7,757 nucleotides of DNA, from contig CAZLBV010000357.1 in NCBI GenBank assembly GCA_964557845.1, positions 1 through 7,757 of the forward strand. The letters run 5' to 3'. Source of the DNA: CAZLBV01 sp964557845 (GTDB lineage Bacteria; Acidobacteriota; Aminicenantia; Aminicenantales; Aminicenantaceae). Each line of letters opens with the position of its first letter. Position 1 is the stretch's first letter. This document shows positions 1 through 6,990 of this stretch, piece by piece. The translations under genes were made by a program, and so were the position numbers. The notes under the pieces were generated by a model. It was not told where the DNA came from, did no database searches, and was given only the letters and a program-made list of their open reading frames with translations.

Positions 1-354
1 GAGTTCAAGCAAGGCCGGACCGGAAATGAGATAACCGACAGCACCATGGAAAAAGCGACAGCAGCGGGGCTGCGGCCTCTGCTCTATTCCCATCCTTTAG
101 GTGTTCACGGTCATGCCGCCGGCTGTTCCATGGATGCCCGGCCGGTGGAGCAAGCACCGGAAGGAATACGGATTGAAATGAATTATCCTCTTTATCCCAA
201 TACCTGTTATGCCATTGAGTTTTCCAGCACGACCAGCGTTCCGGAATGGGGCGGTCAGGATGTCAGGTTTGGGTTCGAAGAAGACGGAGTATTTACATCG
301 GAAGGATGCCGTTTTATCGATGGGCACCAGACGAAATATTTTCTGATAAAGTAA
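1..354 (+). CDS. M24-family metallopeptidase (Xaa-Pro aminopeptidase-like), C-terminal part
   Basis: The gene enters from before the window; the frame is open from base 1 and gives 117 residues before TAA at 352-354. The ATG at 46 is internal, because the reading upstream of it (EFKQGRTGNEI) is already family-like. The fragment carries the C-terminal half of a creatinase/aminopeptidase (pita-bread) fold. SHPLGVHGHAAG at residues 30-41 holds two histidines seven apart (H31 and H38), the spacing of the substrate and metal histidines in E. coli aminopeptidase P. IEF at 72-74 and FEED at 92-95 supply the two glutamate metal ligands (E73 and probably E94). The chain ends in FLIK, a natural-looking terminus. 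The family uses two metal ions to cleave Xaa-Pro or related N-terminal bonds; substrate and location cannot be told because the N-terminal half and the two aspartate ligands lie outside. No terminator is obvious after the stop. Confidence 0.88.
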   Translation, partial: EFKQGRTGNEITDSTMEKATAAGLRPLLYSHPLGVHGHAAGCSMDARPVEQAPEGIRIEMNYPLYPNTCYAIEFSSTTSVPEWGGQDVRFGFEEDGVFTSEGCRFIDGHQTKYFLIK

Positions 355-732
355 AACCTGAATCAGAAATTCAAAAACCGAATGATGAAGAATTTTCCCG
401 AGCCGGATCCTTTAAGTATGATAAAAAGCTTCATGTCCAAGCCCAATCGGAATGGGAAGAGACGATCCGGTCTTATAGACCCATAGGTTCCATTCTCTGG
501 CCGTCTGAACCCATGTTCTCTCTTGTCCCTGAAGCGGAAAGCCCTGTCTTTAGGCTTGAATATCATTCCCATGCTGGACGCCAACAACCAAACATATCCG
601 GAAAAACTATTTGATCAGAATGTCTTCGGAGGGCCGGTGGAATCACGGAATCATTTAAAAAGAAGATAACGTTCAGATGCCCTGAATCGAACCAGAGACC
701 AATAGCTAGGCTAAACCAAGATTTGGAAAAAA
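355..732. other. Stretch without a confident gene; possible decayed coding remnant
   Basis: No gene with a start, a ribosome site and a recognisable product is seen here. Plus frame 1, the frame of the upstream peptidase, contains only one stop (TAG 484-486) between the peptidase stop and TAA at 667-669, fewer than expected by chance. Its last part reads like protein (IIPMLDANNQTYPEKLFDQN, about 562-621). A second plus frame is also open over 246-614, so openness alone is weak evidence. I do not recognise either translation. This may be an old gene remnant or simply spacer. No tRNA, riboswitch-like fold or clear terminator was found. Confidence 0.3.
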
Positions 733-761
733 TGGACAATATTTCCTTGCCCTGATAAAAT
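733..761 (+). promoter_or_regulatory. Candidate sigma70-type promoter with extended -10, upstream of alkD
   Basis: A -35 box TGGACA (733-738, five of six matches to TTGACA) is followed after 17 bases by TAAAAT (756-761, five of six to TATAAT). TG one base upstream of the -10 (753-754) makes it an extended -10. Transcription would start near 768, leaving a leader of about 44 bases before the alkD start at 812. It fits an independent transcription unit for the glycosylase. This is pattern matching only. Confidence 0.55.
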
Positions 762-811
762 GTATAGAGATCAAATTCTATTCTTTTTGATAGATATGCG
801 GGAGAAACTTC

Positions 812-1531
812 ATGAAAGCCAATGATCTTTATGAAGACATTAAAAATTACTGCAAGGCCAACGCCAACAAGGAAAAAGCCGTTAAATATGCCTGTTTTTT
901 TCGGGAGGGATATGACGCTTACGGACTGTCCGACAACCTCCTCAATGATAAGGTGACCTTGATCTTAAGGAATTACGAAGTGGATATGGATCTCATCTTG
1001 AAAACCAGCGACTACCTGATCAAGAGCGGAAAGTATGAGGAGACATTTTTCGCCATCCTCCTTCTGAACGCCTTTTCCTCTGAATTCACACCTGACCTTC
1101 TGAACAAACTCTCACATTGGTTTCAGATCGGCATCGTCAACTGGGCGCACTGTGATGTTTTATGCCGGGATATCCTTTCCCCTCTCCTGGTGAATAACAT
1201 CATAGATATCATAAACCTGGAAGACTGGAAAACCGCAGAAAATAAATTTCAAAGACGGGCTGTACCTGTTGCCATGATCCCTCTTCTTAAAACCACAGAT
1301 AATTTTGCTCCTCTGCTCTCCTTTATTGAACCGCTGATGACGGACCAGCAGCGCGAGGTTCAGCAGGGATTGGGATGGTTTTTAAGGGAAGCTTGGAAAA
1401 GAGACCAAAAATCGACCGAAAAATTCCTGATGAAGTGGAAAAACAAGGCGCCCCGGTTGATATTTCAATATGCCACAGAGAAAATGTCTAAAGAAGAACG
1501 GAAAAGATTCCGCCGCGAGAAATCGAAGTAA
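812..1531 (+). CDS. alkD: AlkD-like DNA alkylation repair glycosylase (HEAT-like repeats)
   Basis: The 239-residue protein matches the AlkD family, whose members are all-helical HEAT-like-repeat DNA glycosylases that remove bulky or cationic alkylated purines (N3- and N7-alkyl adducts) in base excision repair in the cytoplasm. Residues equivalent to the Bacillus cereus AlkD active cleft are present at matching spacing: W111 and D115 in NWAHCD (W109/D113 there), the arginine pair in FQRRA (148-149) and W189 in QGLGWFLREAW (W187 there). The C-terminus is very basic (KEERKRFRREKSK), suiting DNA contact. Length is typical of the family. The start is set by GGGAGA at 800-805, six bases before ATG. 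A candidate promoter lies at 733-761, and a long hairpin begins one base after the stop, so the gene is probably monocistronic. No truncation is seen. The specific lesion range cannot be read from sequence. Confidence 0.92.
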   Translation: MKANDLYEDIKNYCKANANKEKAVKYACFFREGYDAYGLSDNLLNDKVTLILRNYEVDMDLILKTSDYLIKSGKYEETFFAILLLNAFSSEFTPDLLNKLSHWFQIGIVNWAHCDVLCRDILSPLLVNNIIDIINLEDWKTAENKFQRRAVPVAMIPLLKTTDNFAPLLSFIEPLMTDQQREVQQGLGWFLREAWKRDQKSTEKFLMKWKNKAPRLIFQYATEKMSKEERKRFRREKSK

Positions 1532-1532
1532 G

Positions 1533-1643
1533 AAAATGGGTCCGCCTTACTCTTTACCTATTTTTAGGAGCCAACAATTGCCCAGAGGGAGGATTGGATA
1601 AAAAATAGGTAAAAGAGTAAGGCGGCCCCATTTTTTATTTTTT
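1533..1643 (+). terminator. Very long inverted repeat with T tracts; probable terminator or palindromic element
   Basis: The left arm 1533-1565 and right arm 1601-1634 pair over 33 positions with a single mismatch (T1541 against C1626) and one bulged A (1614). The 35-base loop has small inner pairings (CCAA 1571-1574 with TTGG 1594-1597; CCC-AGA-GGG 1581-1589). The right arm ends in T6, then A, then another T6 (1631-1643), as expected of an intrinsic terminator for alkD. The A-rich left flank would also allow action on the opposite strand. A stem this long is far beyond a normal terminator, so a MITE-like or intergenic palindromic repeat that serves as terminator is an alternative. No convincing target-site duplication is visible. 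Confidence 0.8.
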
Positions 1644-1654
1644 GGGTAAATGAT

Positions 1655-1683
1655 TTGAATCCCCGGGAAAATTCTTTTAAAAT
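1655..1683 (+). promoter_or_regulatory. Candidate sigma70-type promoter upstream of the BNR propeller gene
   Basis: TTGAAT (1655-1660) is followed after exactly 17 bases by TAAAAT (1678-1683), the same -10 hexamer as proposed for alkD. The leader to ATG 1750 would be about 60 AT-rich bases. It sits just downstream of the long hairpin, consistent with a new transcription unit. A weaker alternative is TTCATA (1689-1694) with CATAAT (1713-1718), spacer 18. Confidence 0.5.
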
Positions 1684-1749
1684 ATTTATTCATACAAATA
1701 CTCAAATGAAATCATAATATCTTTAAAAATCAATCCAAGGAGGGATGGA

Positions 1750-4146
1750 ATGACCTATCAAAAATTTTCAAACCAGAAGAAGGCATTTTTAATCAGCCTT
1801 CTGGCTTTGAGTATGATTTTACTTGTTTTACCTCTCACGGCGCAGAAATCGAAAACACCCAAGAGAATCCAGTCCACTGACCCGGCATTGCGGCTTGAGT
1901 GGTACGGCCAGCATGTGGACATGAAAGAAAGCAGCTCCTTCAAAGACCTCAAATGGCAGCATATCGGCCCGACCAATATCAGCGGCCGCTGCATTGACGT
2001 CGACGTAGTGGTTCCCAAAGGGGAAAGCTACACCATTTATGTGGCTACGGCTTCGGGAGGCCTCTGGAAAAGCGAAAACGAAGGTACCACCTGGGTACCG
2101 GTCTTCGAGCATGGCCCTTCCACATCCATCGGGGACATTGCCATCGCCTCCTCCAACCAGGATATTATCTGGATGGGAACCGGTGAGGCCAATATTTTCC
2201 GAAGCTCTCAAGCCGGTGCCGGTATCTACAGATCCGAGGATGCGGGAAAAACCTGGGCTCATATGGGCCTGGCAGGCACATATACCATTGCCAGGATCGT
2301 GATCCACCCGGAAGACCCCAATGTCATCTATGTGGCAGCCTCCGGCCATGAATGGACCCATAATCCTGAACGGGGCGTGTATAAAACAACTGACGGCGGA
2401 GAAACTTGGGAAAAGATCCTCTATATCGATGAACAAACCGGAGCCATTGATCTGGTCATGGATCCCTCCGACACAAACACCCTCTATGCCGCCACCTGGC
2501 AGAGGATCCGGAACAAATGGAATGACCCCAGAAATTTTCCTGAATACAGGGGGAGTGGCATCCATAAAACCAATGACGGAGGACAGACCTGGACAGCGAT
2601 CAATAACGGCCTGCCGGAAGCCAGATATAGAGGCAGGATCGGTATCGATATCGCCCGTTCCAATCCCAATGTCCTCTATGCCTTTGTAGATAATTACGAG
2701 ATCGCCCGGGAGCCAACTCCTGAGGAACTGGCAGATCCTTACGGCATTCCCTCCAGCGGATTCATCAAGGGAGCCACTCTTTACAGGAGCGACGATAAAG
2801 GCGCTTCCTGGACCCTGGTCGCTCCGGTCGAAGAAAATATGAGATCTTATATGGAGCGCCATTCCGGAACCTATGGCTGGGTCTTCGGGCAGATGAGGGT
2901 CGACCCCAGCGATGAAAATACGGTTTACACCATGGGGCTCTTCCTGAATGTCTCAGAAGACGGAGGAAAAACCTTCCGCCGGCTGATGGGCATGCATGTG
3001 GACCACCATGGCCTCTGGATCGATCCGGAGAATCCTGAATATCTGGTAAATGTCAATGACGGCGGGATCGTTATCTCTTATGATAAGGGCAAAACCTGGC
3101 GTCAGTTCACGGATAATCTTCCGGTCTGCCAGTTCTTTAACATCGGCTATGATATGGCTGATCCTTTCCATGTGTATGGATCCATGCAGGATCACGGCAG
3201 TTTCCGCGGTATCGTCGACCTCAGCAGAGGAAGGGACAGGATCCCGGCTGTGGAATTTGAAAGCGCTCCCGGCGGAGAAGGCAGCAGCCATGCCATCGAT
3301 CCCTATGATCCCAATATCGTTTATTCTGCCGGTTTTTACGGGACGCTTACCAGGACCGACCTCAGCGTTCCCGGCCGGGAAGGAAGAAAAATGATCCTTC
3401 CCCAGCAGTACGAAAATGAACCAAGGCTTAGAGGCCAGTGGGTGGCGCCCTTTATCATCTCCCCCCACAACCACACCATCATCTACCACGGCATGCAGTA
3501 CCTCTTCCGCTCCTTAAACCGGGGCGACACATGGGAACGAATCAGTCCTGATCTAACCTACAATAATCCAAACCAGTTAGGCGATATCCCCTATCAAACC
3601 ATTTTTTCCATTTCAGAATCTCCCCTTAAATTCGGATTGATCTATGTGGGAACCGATGACGGAAAAGTCCATGTCACTAAAGACGGAGGTGAACGTTGGG
3701 AGGAGATCATGGCCGGCCTTCCCTATCAAAAATGGGTGTCCCGGATCGTGGCTTCTGCCTATGACCTCAGCACAGTTTATATGACCCAGAACGGGAAAAG
3801 GGACGATGACTTCGCACCCTATATATGGAAATCCACAGACTACGGTAAAACCTGGACAGATATTACCGGCAACATCCCCCTGGGCCCTGTCAACGTGATC
3901 AGGGAAGATCCGGTCAAGGAAAATATCCTCTATGTGGGAACCGATCTTGCTGTATATGTAACCAAAGACGGAGGCAAAACCTGGGAAGTTCTCGGCGGCA
4001 ATCTGCCCTCTACCTATGTCCATGACCTTATCATCCATCCGCGGGACAACATCATCGTCATCGCCACTCACGGCCGGGGTATGTGGGCCATGGATGCCAA
4101 TCCCATCAATGAAAAGGATAAAATCAGGATGTACCGCTACTACTGA
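1750..4146 (+). CDS. Exported BNR/Asp-box beta-propeller protein (sortilin/VPS10-like, glycosyl-hydrolase-like)
   Basis: The product has 798 residues. A basic start and a hydrophobic stretch (about 12-30) with cleavage plausible after LTA (29-31) form a Sec signal peptide, so the mature protein is periplasmic or secreted. Eleven Asp-box motifs of the S/T-x-D-x-G-x-T-W type are seen at 108-115, 162-169, 213-220, 274-281, 347-354, 402-409, 443-450, 588-595, 643-650, 695-702 and 738-745, typical of one or two beta-propellers. GPTNISGR (73-80), YVATASGGLWKS (97-108) and THGRGMW (773-779) are recurrent in the large family often labelled glycosyl hydrolase or WD40/YVTN/BNR-like. No catalytic residues can be assigned; binding of protein or glycan ligands is as likely as hydrolysis. 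The chain stops about 20 residues after THGRGMW, without an added domain or a sorting tail that I recognise. AAGGAGGG (1737-1744), five bases before ATG, fixes the start. Confidence 0.9.
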   Translation: MTYQKFSNQKKAFLISLLALSMILLVLPLTAQKSKTPKRIQSTDPALRLEWYGQHVDMKESSSFKDLKWQHIGPTNISGRCIDVDVVVPKGESYTIYVATASGGLWKSENEGTTWVPVFEHGPSTSIGDIAIASSNQDIIWMGTGEANIFRSSQAGAGIYRSEDAGKTWAHMGLAGTYTIARIVIHPEDPNVIYVAASGHEWTHNPERGVYKTTDGGETWEKILYIDEQTGAIDLVMDPSDTNTLYAATWQRIRNKWNDPRNFPEYRGSGIHKTNDGGQTWTAINNGLPEARYRGRIGIDIARSNPNVLYAFVDNYEIAREPTPEELADPYGIPSSGFIKGATLYRSDDKGASWTLVAPVEENMRSYMERHSGTYGWVFGQMRVDPSDENTVYTMGLFLNVSEDGGKTFRRLMGMHVDHHGLWIDPENPEYLVNVNDGGIVISYDKGKTWRQFTDNLPVCQFFNIGYDMADPFHVYGSMQDHGSFRGIVDLSRGRDRIPAVEFESAPGGEGSSHAIDPYDPNIVYSAGFYGTLTRTDLSVPGREGRKMILPQQYENEPRLRGQWVAPFIISPHNHTIIYHGMQYLFRSLNRGDTWERISPDLTYNNPNQLGDIPYQTIFSISESPLKFGLIYVGTDDGKVHVTKDGGERWEEIMAGLPYQKWVSRIVASAYDLSTVYMTQNGKRDDDFAPYIWKSTDYGKTWTDITGNIPLGPVNVIREDPVKENILYVGTDLAVYVTKDGGKTWEVLGGNLPSTYVHDLIIHPRDNIIVIATHGRGMWAMDANPINEKDKIRMYRYY

Positions 4147-4171
4147 GCTTAAAATAAGTGGATCGAACTCG

Positions 4172-4201
4172 TCGACTTTTCTCATAGGTCGCTTTTATAC
4201 T
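4172..4201 (+). promoter_or_regulatory. Candidate promoter for the hprK-like/comA/yeiH cluster
   Basis: TCGACT (4172-4177, four of six to TTGACA) is followed after 18 bases by TATACT (4196-4201, five of six to TATAAT). Transcription would begin near 4208, about 25 bases before the GTG start at 4233. No terminator is visible between the propeller gene stop (4146) and this site, so read-through from the propeller gene is also possible. The match is moderate. Confidence 0.35.
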
Positions 4202-4232
4202 ATTTCAGGTAAATGAAATCAGGATACGGAAA

Positions 4233-5180
4233 GTGAGACAAACCGGACTGAAGATCGGAGAGGCGGAAATAGGAGCCTCTTCCGGTTATCCCGAAATCCT
4301 TGAAAAGGAAAATTTTTACTGGTTCGAGACCAATTTTTTATCCGTAGAATATATTCCATTCCGGGAAGACATGGATTCCTACATCGAGATCTATGTTAAA
4401 CAGGGGCAGCCTTCTTATGAGATCGAAAAAAATATTTTACACTTACACGGAAATTTTCCCCTCTTGGAAAAAAACGCCAAAGATCCCCGCTACTCCATAT
4501 TCGGCAATCTCGGCATATTCTCTTCCTGGGTACTGCGCACATTAGAAGAAGCCCATGATATCCATACCTTTCATGCCTGCGGCCTGGTCAAGGGAAGCCA
4601 GCTTTTAATCATCCTTGGAGGGGCCGGAGCCGGAAAATCTGTTTTCATATTCACAGCCCTTTCTCAGGGATGGCAGATCTTGTCCACGGAATTCGTCCAC
4701 TTCAGGGTCAATGACAGGGTTACTTTTTTTAAAGGCTCCCTGCAGGACGCTGTAAGGGTAGACACATTCAAGTATCATTTCCCTGAATTCGCACAAAGGA
4801 TGAATATCACCCTCGAGGAGGAAATGGGAGGGAAGCTTTTGGTCGATCTTTCCCCCTATCAATGCAGCCCTTATCAGCTGAATAATCCGGAGATCTCCCT
4901 GGTTTTTCCCCATGTAGAAGAAAAAAGAGACCGGCTTGTCATAGATGAGGTCAAAGAAAAAGAGCTCCTGCTGCGGCGGCTTTTTCACAGCGCCTCTGAG
5001 AAGATCGAAAAAAGCCTGCTGATTTATGGACAGATGGCCTTACCCGGGATCGATAATCTTTTTTTAGCGGAAAAAAGAAAGGTTTCGCTTGAAAAATTTC
5101 TAGATAAAGGTATTATAAAGAATTCATTTTCATGGGTGTCCGGAATTAAAGATATCCCGAAAATATTCAACCGACTATAA
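4233..5180 (+). CDS. HPr kinase/PEP carboxykinase-like P-loop protein
   Basis: The product has 315 residues and starts at GTG; AGGA at 4221-4224, eight bases upstream, is a modest ribosome site and a stop at 4185 closes the frame upstream. The segment HACGL (114-118), a short strand (LLIIL), then Walker A GGAGAGKS (129-136) and a following helix match the HprK C-terminal kinase core, a fold shared with PEP carboxykinase. The usual acidic pair after that helix (Asp-Asp in HprK) is replaced by STEFVHF (151-157), leaving only E153. I see no HprK signature sequence near the C-terminus. The N-terminal 110 residues are not recognised. Neither HPr nor other PTS genes are in view. It lies 24 bases before comA, so it probably serves the same pathway, as a small-molecule kinase or phosphatase or as a regulator. 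Nucleotide binding is likely; the substrate is unknown. Confidence 0.7.
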   Translation: MRQTGLKIGEAEIGASSGYPEILEKENFYWFETNFLSVEYIPFREDMDSYIEIYVKQGQPSYEIEKNILHLHGNFPLLEKNAKDPRYSIFGNLGIFSSWVLRTLEEAHDIHTFHACGLVKGSQLLIILGGAGAGKSVFIFTALSQGWQILSTEFVHFRVNDRVTFFKGSLQDAVRVDTFKYHFPEFAQRMNITLEEEMGGKLLVDLSPYQCSPYQLNNPEISLVFPHVEEKRDRLVIDEVKEKELLLRRLFHSASEKIEKSLLIYGQMALPGIDNLFLAEKRKVSLEKFLDKGIIKNSFSWVSGIKDIPKIFNRL

Positions 5181-5190
5181 AAAGACAAAC

Positions 5191-5199
5191 AGAGGAGGA
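5191..5199 (+). promoter_or_regulatory. Ribosome binding site that decides the comA start
   Basis: AGAGGAGGA contains a full GGAGG (5194-5198). The ATG at 5199 abuts it with no spacer and could not be used well, while the in-frame ATG at 5205 stands six bases downstream. The start is therefore placed at 5205, giving MKAWNG rather than MDMKAWNG. Confidence 0.85.
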
Positions 5200-5204
5200 T
5201 GGAT

Positions 5205-5999
5205 ATGAAAGCTTGGAACGGGTGTATTGAACCGCCTGTTGCCGGAAGGACAGAAAAACCTAGAACAACCGGGATCACCATGATCCTGGATAAGGGACTG
5301 GGAGTTTATGCCACCGAAGATCTGGTAGAGACAGCGGCTGCTTATGTGGATTTCGTCAAATTCAGCTTTGGGACATCTGCTTTTTACACCAAAGAAGTCT
5401 GTATAGAAAAAACAGAGGTTCTGACAGAAGCGGGCATTTATGTGATGCCGGGAGGAACCTTCATGGAAGTGGCTATCTGGAAAAATAAATATAATGATTA
5501 CCTGAAACAAGCCAAAAAACTGGGATTCAACGCCATCGAGATCTCAGACGGCACGATCGAGATCAGCGAATCAGTTAGGGCCGATGCCATAAAGAAGGCT
5601 GTAGACGCAGGTTTTTGTGTTCTCACCGAAGTGGGGAAAAAAGATCCCTCAGAGGAGATCCCGGTTACAGCTATGCATGAGATCATTGCTTCTGACCTTA
5701 AAAACGGCGCCTTAAAAGTCATCGTGGAAGCCCGGGAGGCCGGCAAAGGAGTGGGCATTTTCGATAAAGACGGAAAAGTCAAGGAAGATGAAGTCGACCA
5801 GATCCTTACAGGTGTGGACAATCCGGATGACCTCCTCTGGGAAGCTCCCATTAAAAATCAGCAAGAGATTCTCATCTTAAAAATGGGAATTAATGTCAGC
5901 CTGGGAAATATCCCACCGGGAGACATCCTGGCTCTAGAAGCCCTACGTCAGGGATTAAGGGGAGACACCCTTAAAAAAGCCTACAGAGAGGCACGATAA
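5205..5999 (+). CDS. comA: Phosphosulfolactate synthase (ComA family)
   Basis: The 264-residue TIM-barrel protein should catalyse Michael addition of sulfite to phosphoenolpyruvate, giving (2R)-3-phosphosulfolactate (EC 4.4.1.19), the first step of PEP-dependent coenzyme M synthesis in methanogens and the family of Bacillus YitD (spore sulfolactate). Family blocks are present in order: KPRTTGIT, FVKFSFGTS, PGGTFMEV, GFNAIEISDGTIEIS, VLTEVGKKD, IVEAREAG, EAPIKNQQ, NVSLGNI and EALRQGLRGDT at the C-terminus. Length is normal and all blocks look intact, so an active enzyme is expected. The gene follows the HprK-like gene by 24 bases and precedes yeiH by one base, indicating co-transcription. ComB, ComC and the later coenzyme M genes are absent from the window, so the end product (sulfolactate, a coenzyme M-like thiol or something else) is open. 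Plant Hsa32 is a homologue with a non-enzymatic role, so function is not certain. Confidence 0.92.
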   Translation: MKAWNGCIEPPVAGRTEKPRTTGITMILDKGLGVYATEDLVETAAAYVDFVKFSFGTSAFYTKEVCIEKTEVLTEAGIYVMPGGTFMEVAIWKNKYNDYLKQAKKLGFNAIEISDGTIEISESVRADAIKKAVDAGFCVLTEVGKKDPSEEIPVTAMHEIIASDLKNGALKVIVEAREAGKGVGIFDKDGKVKEDEVDQILTGVDNPDDLLWEAPIKNQQEILILKMGINVSLGNIPPGDILALEALRQGLRGDTLKKAYREAR

Positions 6000-6000
6000 C

Positions 6001-6990
6001 ATGATAGTGCTCGGCTGGATCGTAATGGCCGCAGTCGCCTATCTCAGCATCTGGATCTCCGGGCTGGTCGAAATCAACGGAACCCATCCTCTGGAAGCCA
6101 TGATGGTAGGGATTATTCTGGGGGCGGCAGCCAGGAACATCGGCCTATTTCCCAAGAAATGGGAGCCTTACCTTAAAAAATTCGAAACCCCTCTGCTCTG
6201 GGGGATCATGCTCCTGGGCGCAGGATTCTCGATCAGTATAGCCAAGGAACTTCCTTTAAGCCTGGTGGTTATCTTCGCCTCCATGATCATCGGATTTTTC
6301 TTCATCTATTTTATCGGAAGGAAAATCGGGCTTCCGGATAAACTAAGCGCCTTGCTGGCTGTAGGCACAACCATATGCGGAGGCAGCGCCATTGCCATTA
6401 CCTCCCCGCTGATCAAAGCCAAGGAAGAAGAGACCAGTTATTCTGTCTCCACGATCGTAATCGCGGCCTTTGTGCTGCTCATAACCCTTCCTTTTTTAGG
6501 CCATCTGCTGGGGCTCAATCAGATCTCCTTCGGGATCTGGTCAGGAACTTCGGTTCATAATACCCCTCAGACCATCGGCACAGGTTATATCTATGGAGAC
6601 CAGGCCGGCCAGGTGGCCACCATCGTTAAGCTGACCCGGAACATGTTCATGATCGTGGTGGCTGTGCTGGTATCCTTGTGGTTCGGGGCCAAAGAATCAC
6701 GGGAGGGACGGCTGGGTAAAAAAGCCATCCTCAAGGCTTTTCCCTGGGTGCTGTTCGGTTATATCGCTATGGCTGTGTGCGCGGTTCAAGGATTTTTCTC
6801 TCCGGAAGGCGTTTCTTTTTTTAAGGCAGCCGGGAAATACCTAATTCTGATGGGCATGGTGGGCATCGGTTTCGGCACCAATTTCCGGGACATCAAACGC
6901 CTGGGGTTTAAACCGCTCATCATCGGCCTGGCCGGCGCTGTGGTGGTGACCGGAGTCAGCCTGATCATGGTCAAACTGCTTAATTTTTAG
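6001..6990 (+). CDS. yeiH: YeiH/UPF0324 family membrane transporter (putative sulfate/sulfite/sulfonate exporter)
   Basis: The 329-residue inner-membrane protein has about ten hydrophobic segments (roughly 3-20, 30-48, 64-82, 86-106, 115-137, 150-171, 212-229, 245-264, 278-294 and 304-326). Family landmarks of Pfam Cons_hypoth698/TIGR00698 are seen: GTTICGGSAIAITSP (122-136) followed by KEEETSYS, WSGTSVHNTPQ (180-190), VKLTRNM (209-215) and GMVGIGFGTNFRDIKRLG (285-302). Family members such as TauZ sit in sulfonate-degradation gene sets and are thought to export sulfate or sulfite, but transport is poorly proven. It starts one base after the comA stop, with GAGAGG (5986-5991) inside the comA end as ribosome site, so translation is probably coupled. 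Pairing with a sulfite-using synthase suggests sulfite, sulfate or sulfolactate as substrate. Its stop overlaps that of the convergent vapB gene by four bases. Confidence 0.88.
   Translation: MIVLGWIVMAAVAYLSIWISGLVEINGTHPLEAMMVGIILGAAARNIGLFPKKWEPYLKKFETPLLWGIMLLGAGFSISIAKELPLSLVVIFASMIIGFFFIYFIGRKIGLPDKLSALLAVGTTICGGSAIAITSPLIKAKEEETSYSVSTIVIAAFVLLITLPFLGHLLGLNQISFGIWSGTSVHNTPQTIGTGYIYGDQAGQVATIVKLTRNMFMIVVAVLVSLWFGAKESREGRLGKKAILKAFPWVLFGYIAMAVCAVQGFFSPEGVSFFKAAGKYLILMGMVGIGFGTNFRDIKRLGFKPLIIGLAGAVVVTGVSLIMVKLLNF

Noticed and set aside
246..614. 122-codon plus-strand open frame overlapping the peptidase end
   Set aside because: It overlaps a clear M24 C-terminus in another frame, has no ribosome site at its ATG, and its translation is Arg/Ser/Pro-rich with no family resemblance.
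1745..1753. ATG GAA TGA mini-frame overlapping the propeller start
   Set aside because: A two-codon frame next to the Shine-Dalgarno site looks incidental; the ATG at 1750 has the right spacing and leads into a signal peptide.
1828..2862. 344-codon open frame on the minus strand
   Set aside because: It lies wholly opposite the strongly supported propeller gene, has no ribosome site or recognisable domain, and its composition mirrors the sense codons. The minus frames at 2953-3489 and 3613-4185 are rejected for the same reason.
4147..4232. Possible terminator after the propeller gene
   Set aside because: No stable GC-rich stem followed by a T tract could be drawn; only a short GTCGAC palindrome (4171-4176) is present.
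4213..4236. Short upstream frame (seven codons) overlapping the GTG start of the HprK-like gene
   Set aside because: It has only a poor ribosome site (AGG) and no residue pattern suggesting a leader peptide; overlap by chance is the simpler reading.
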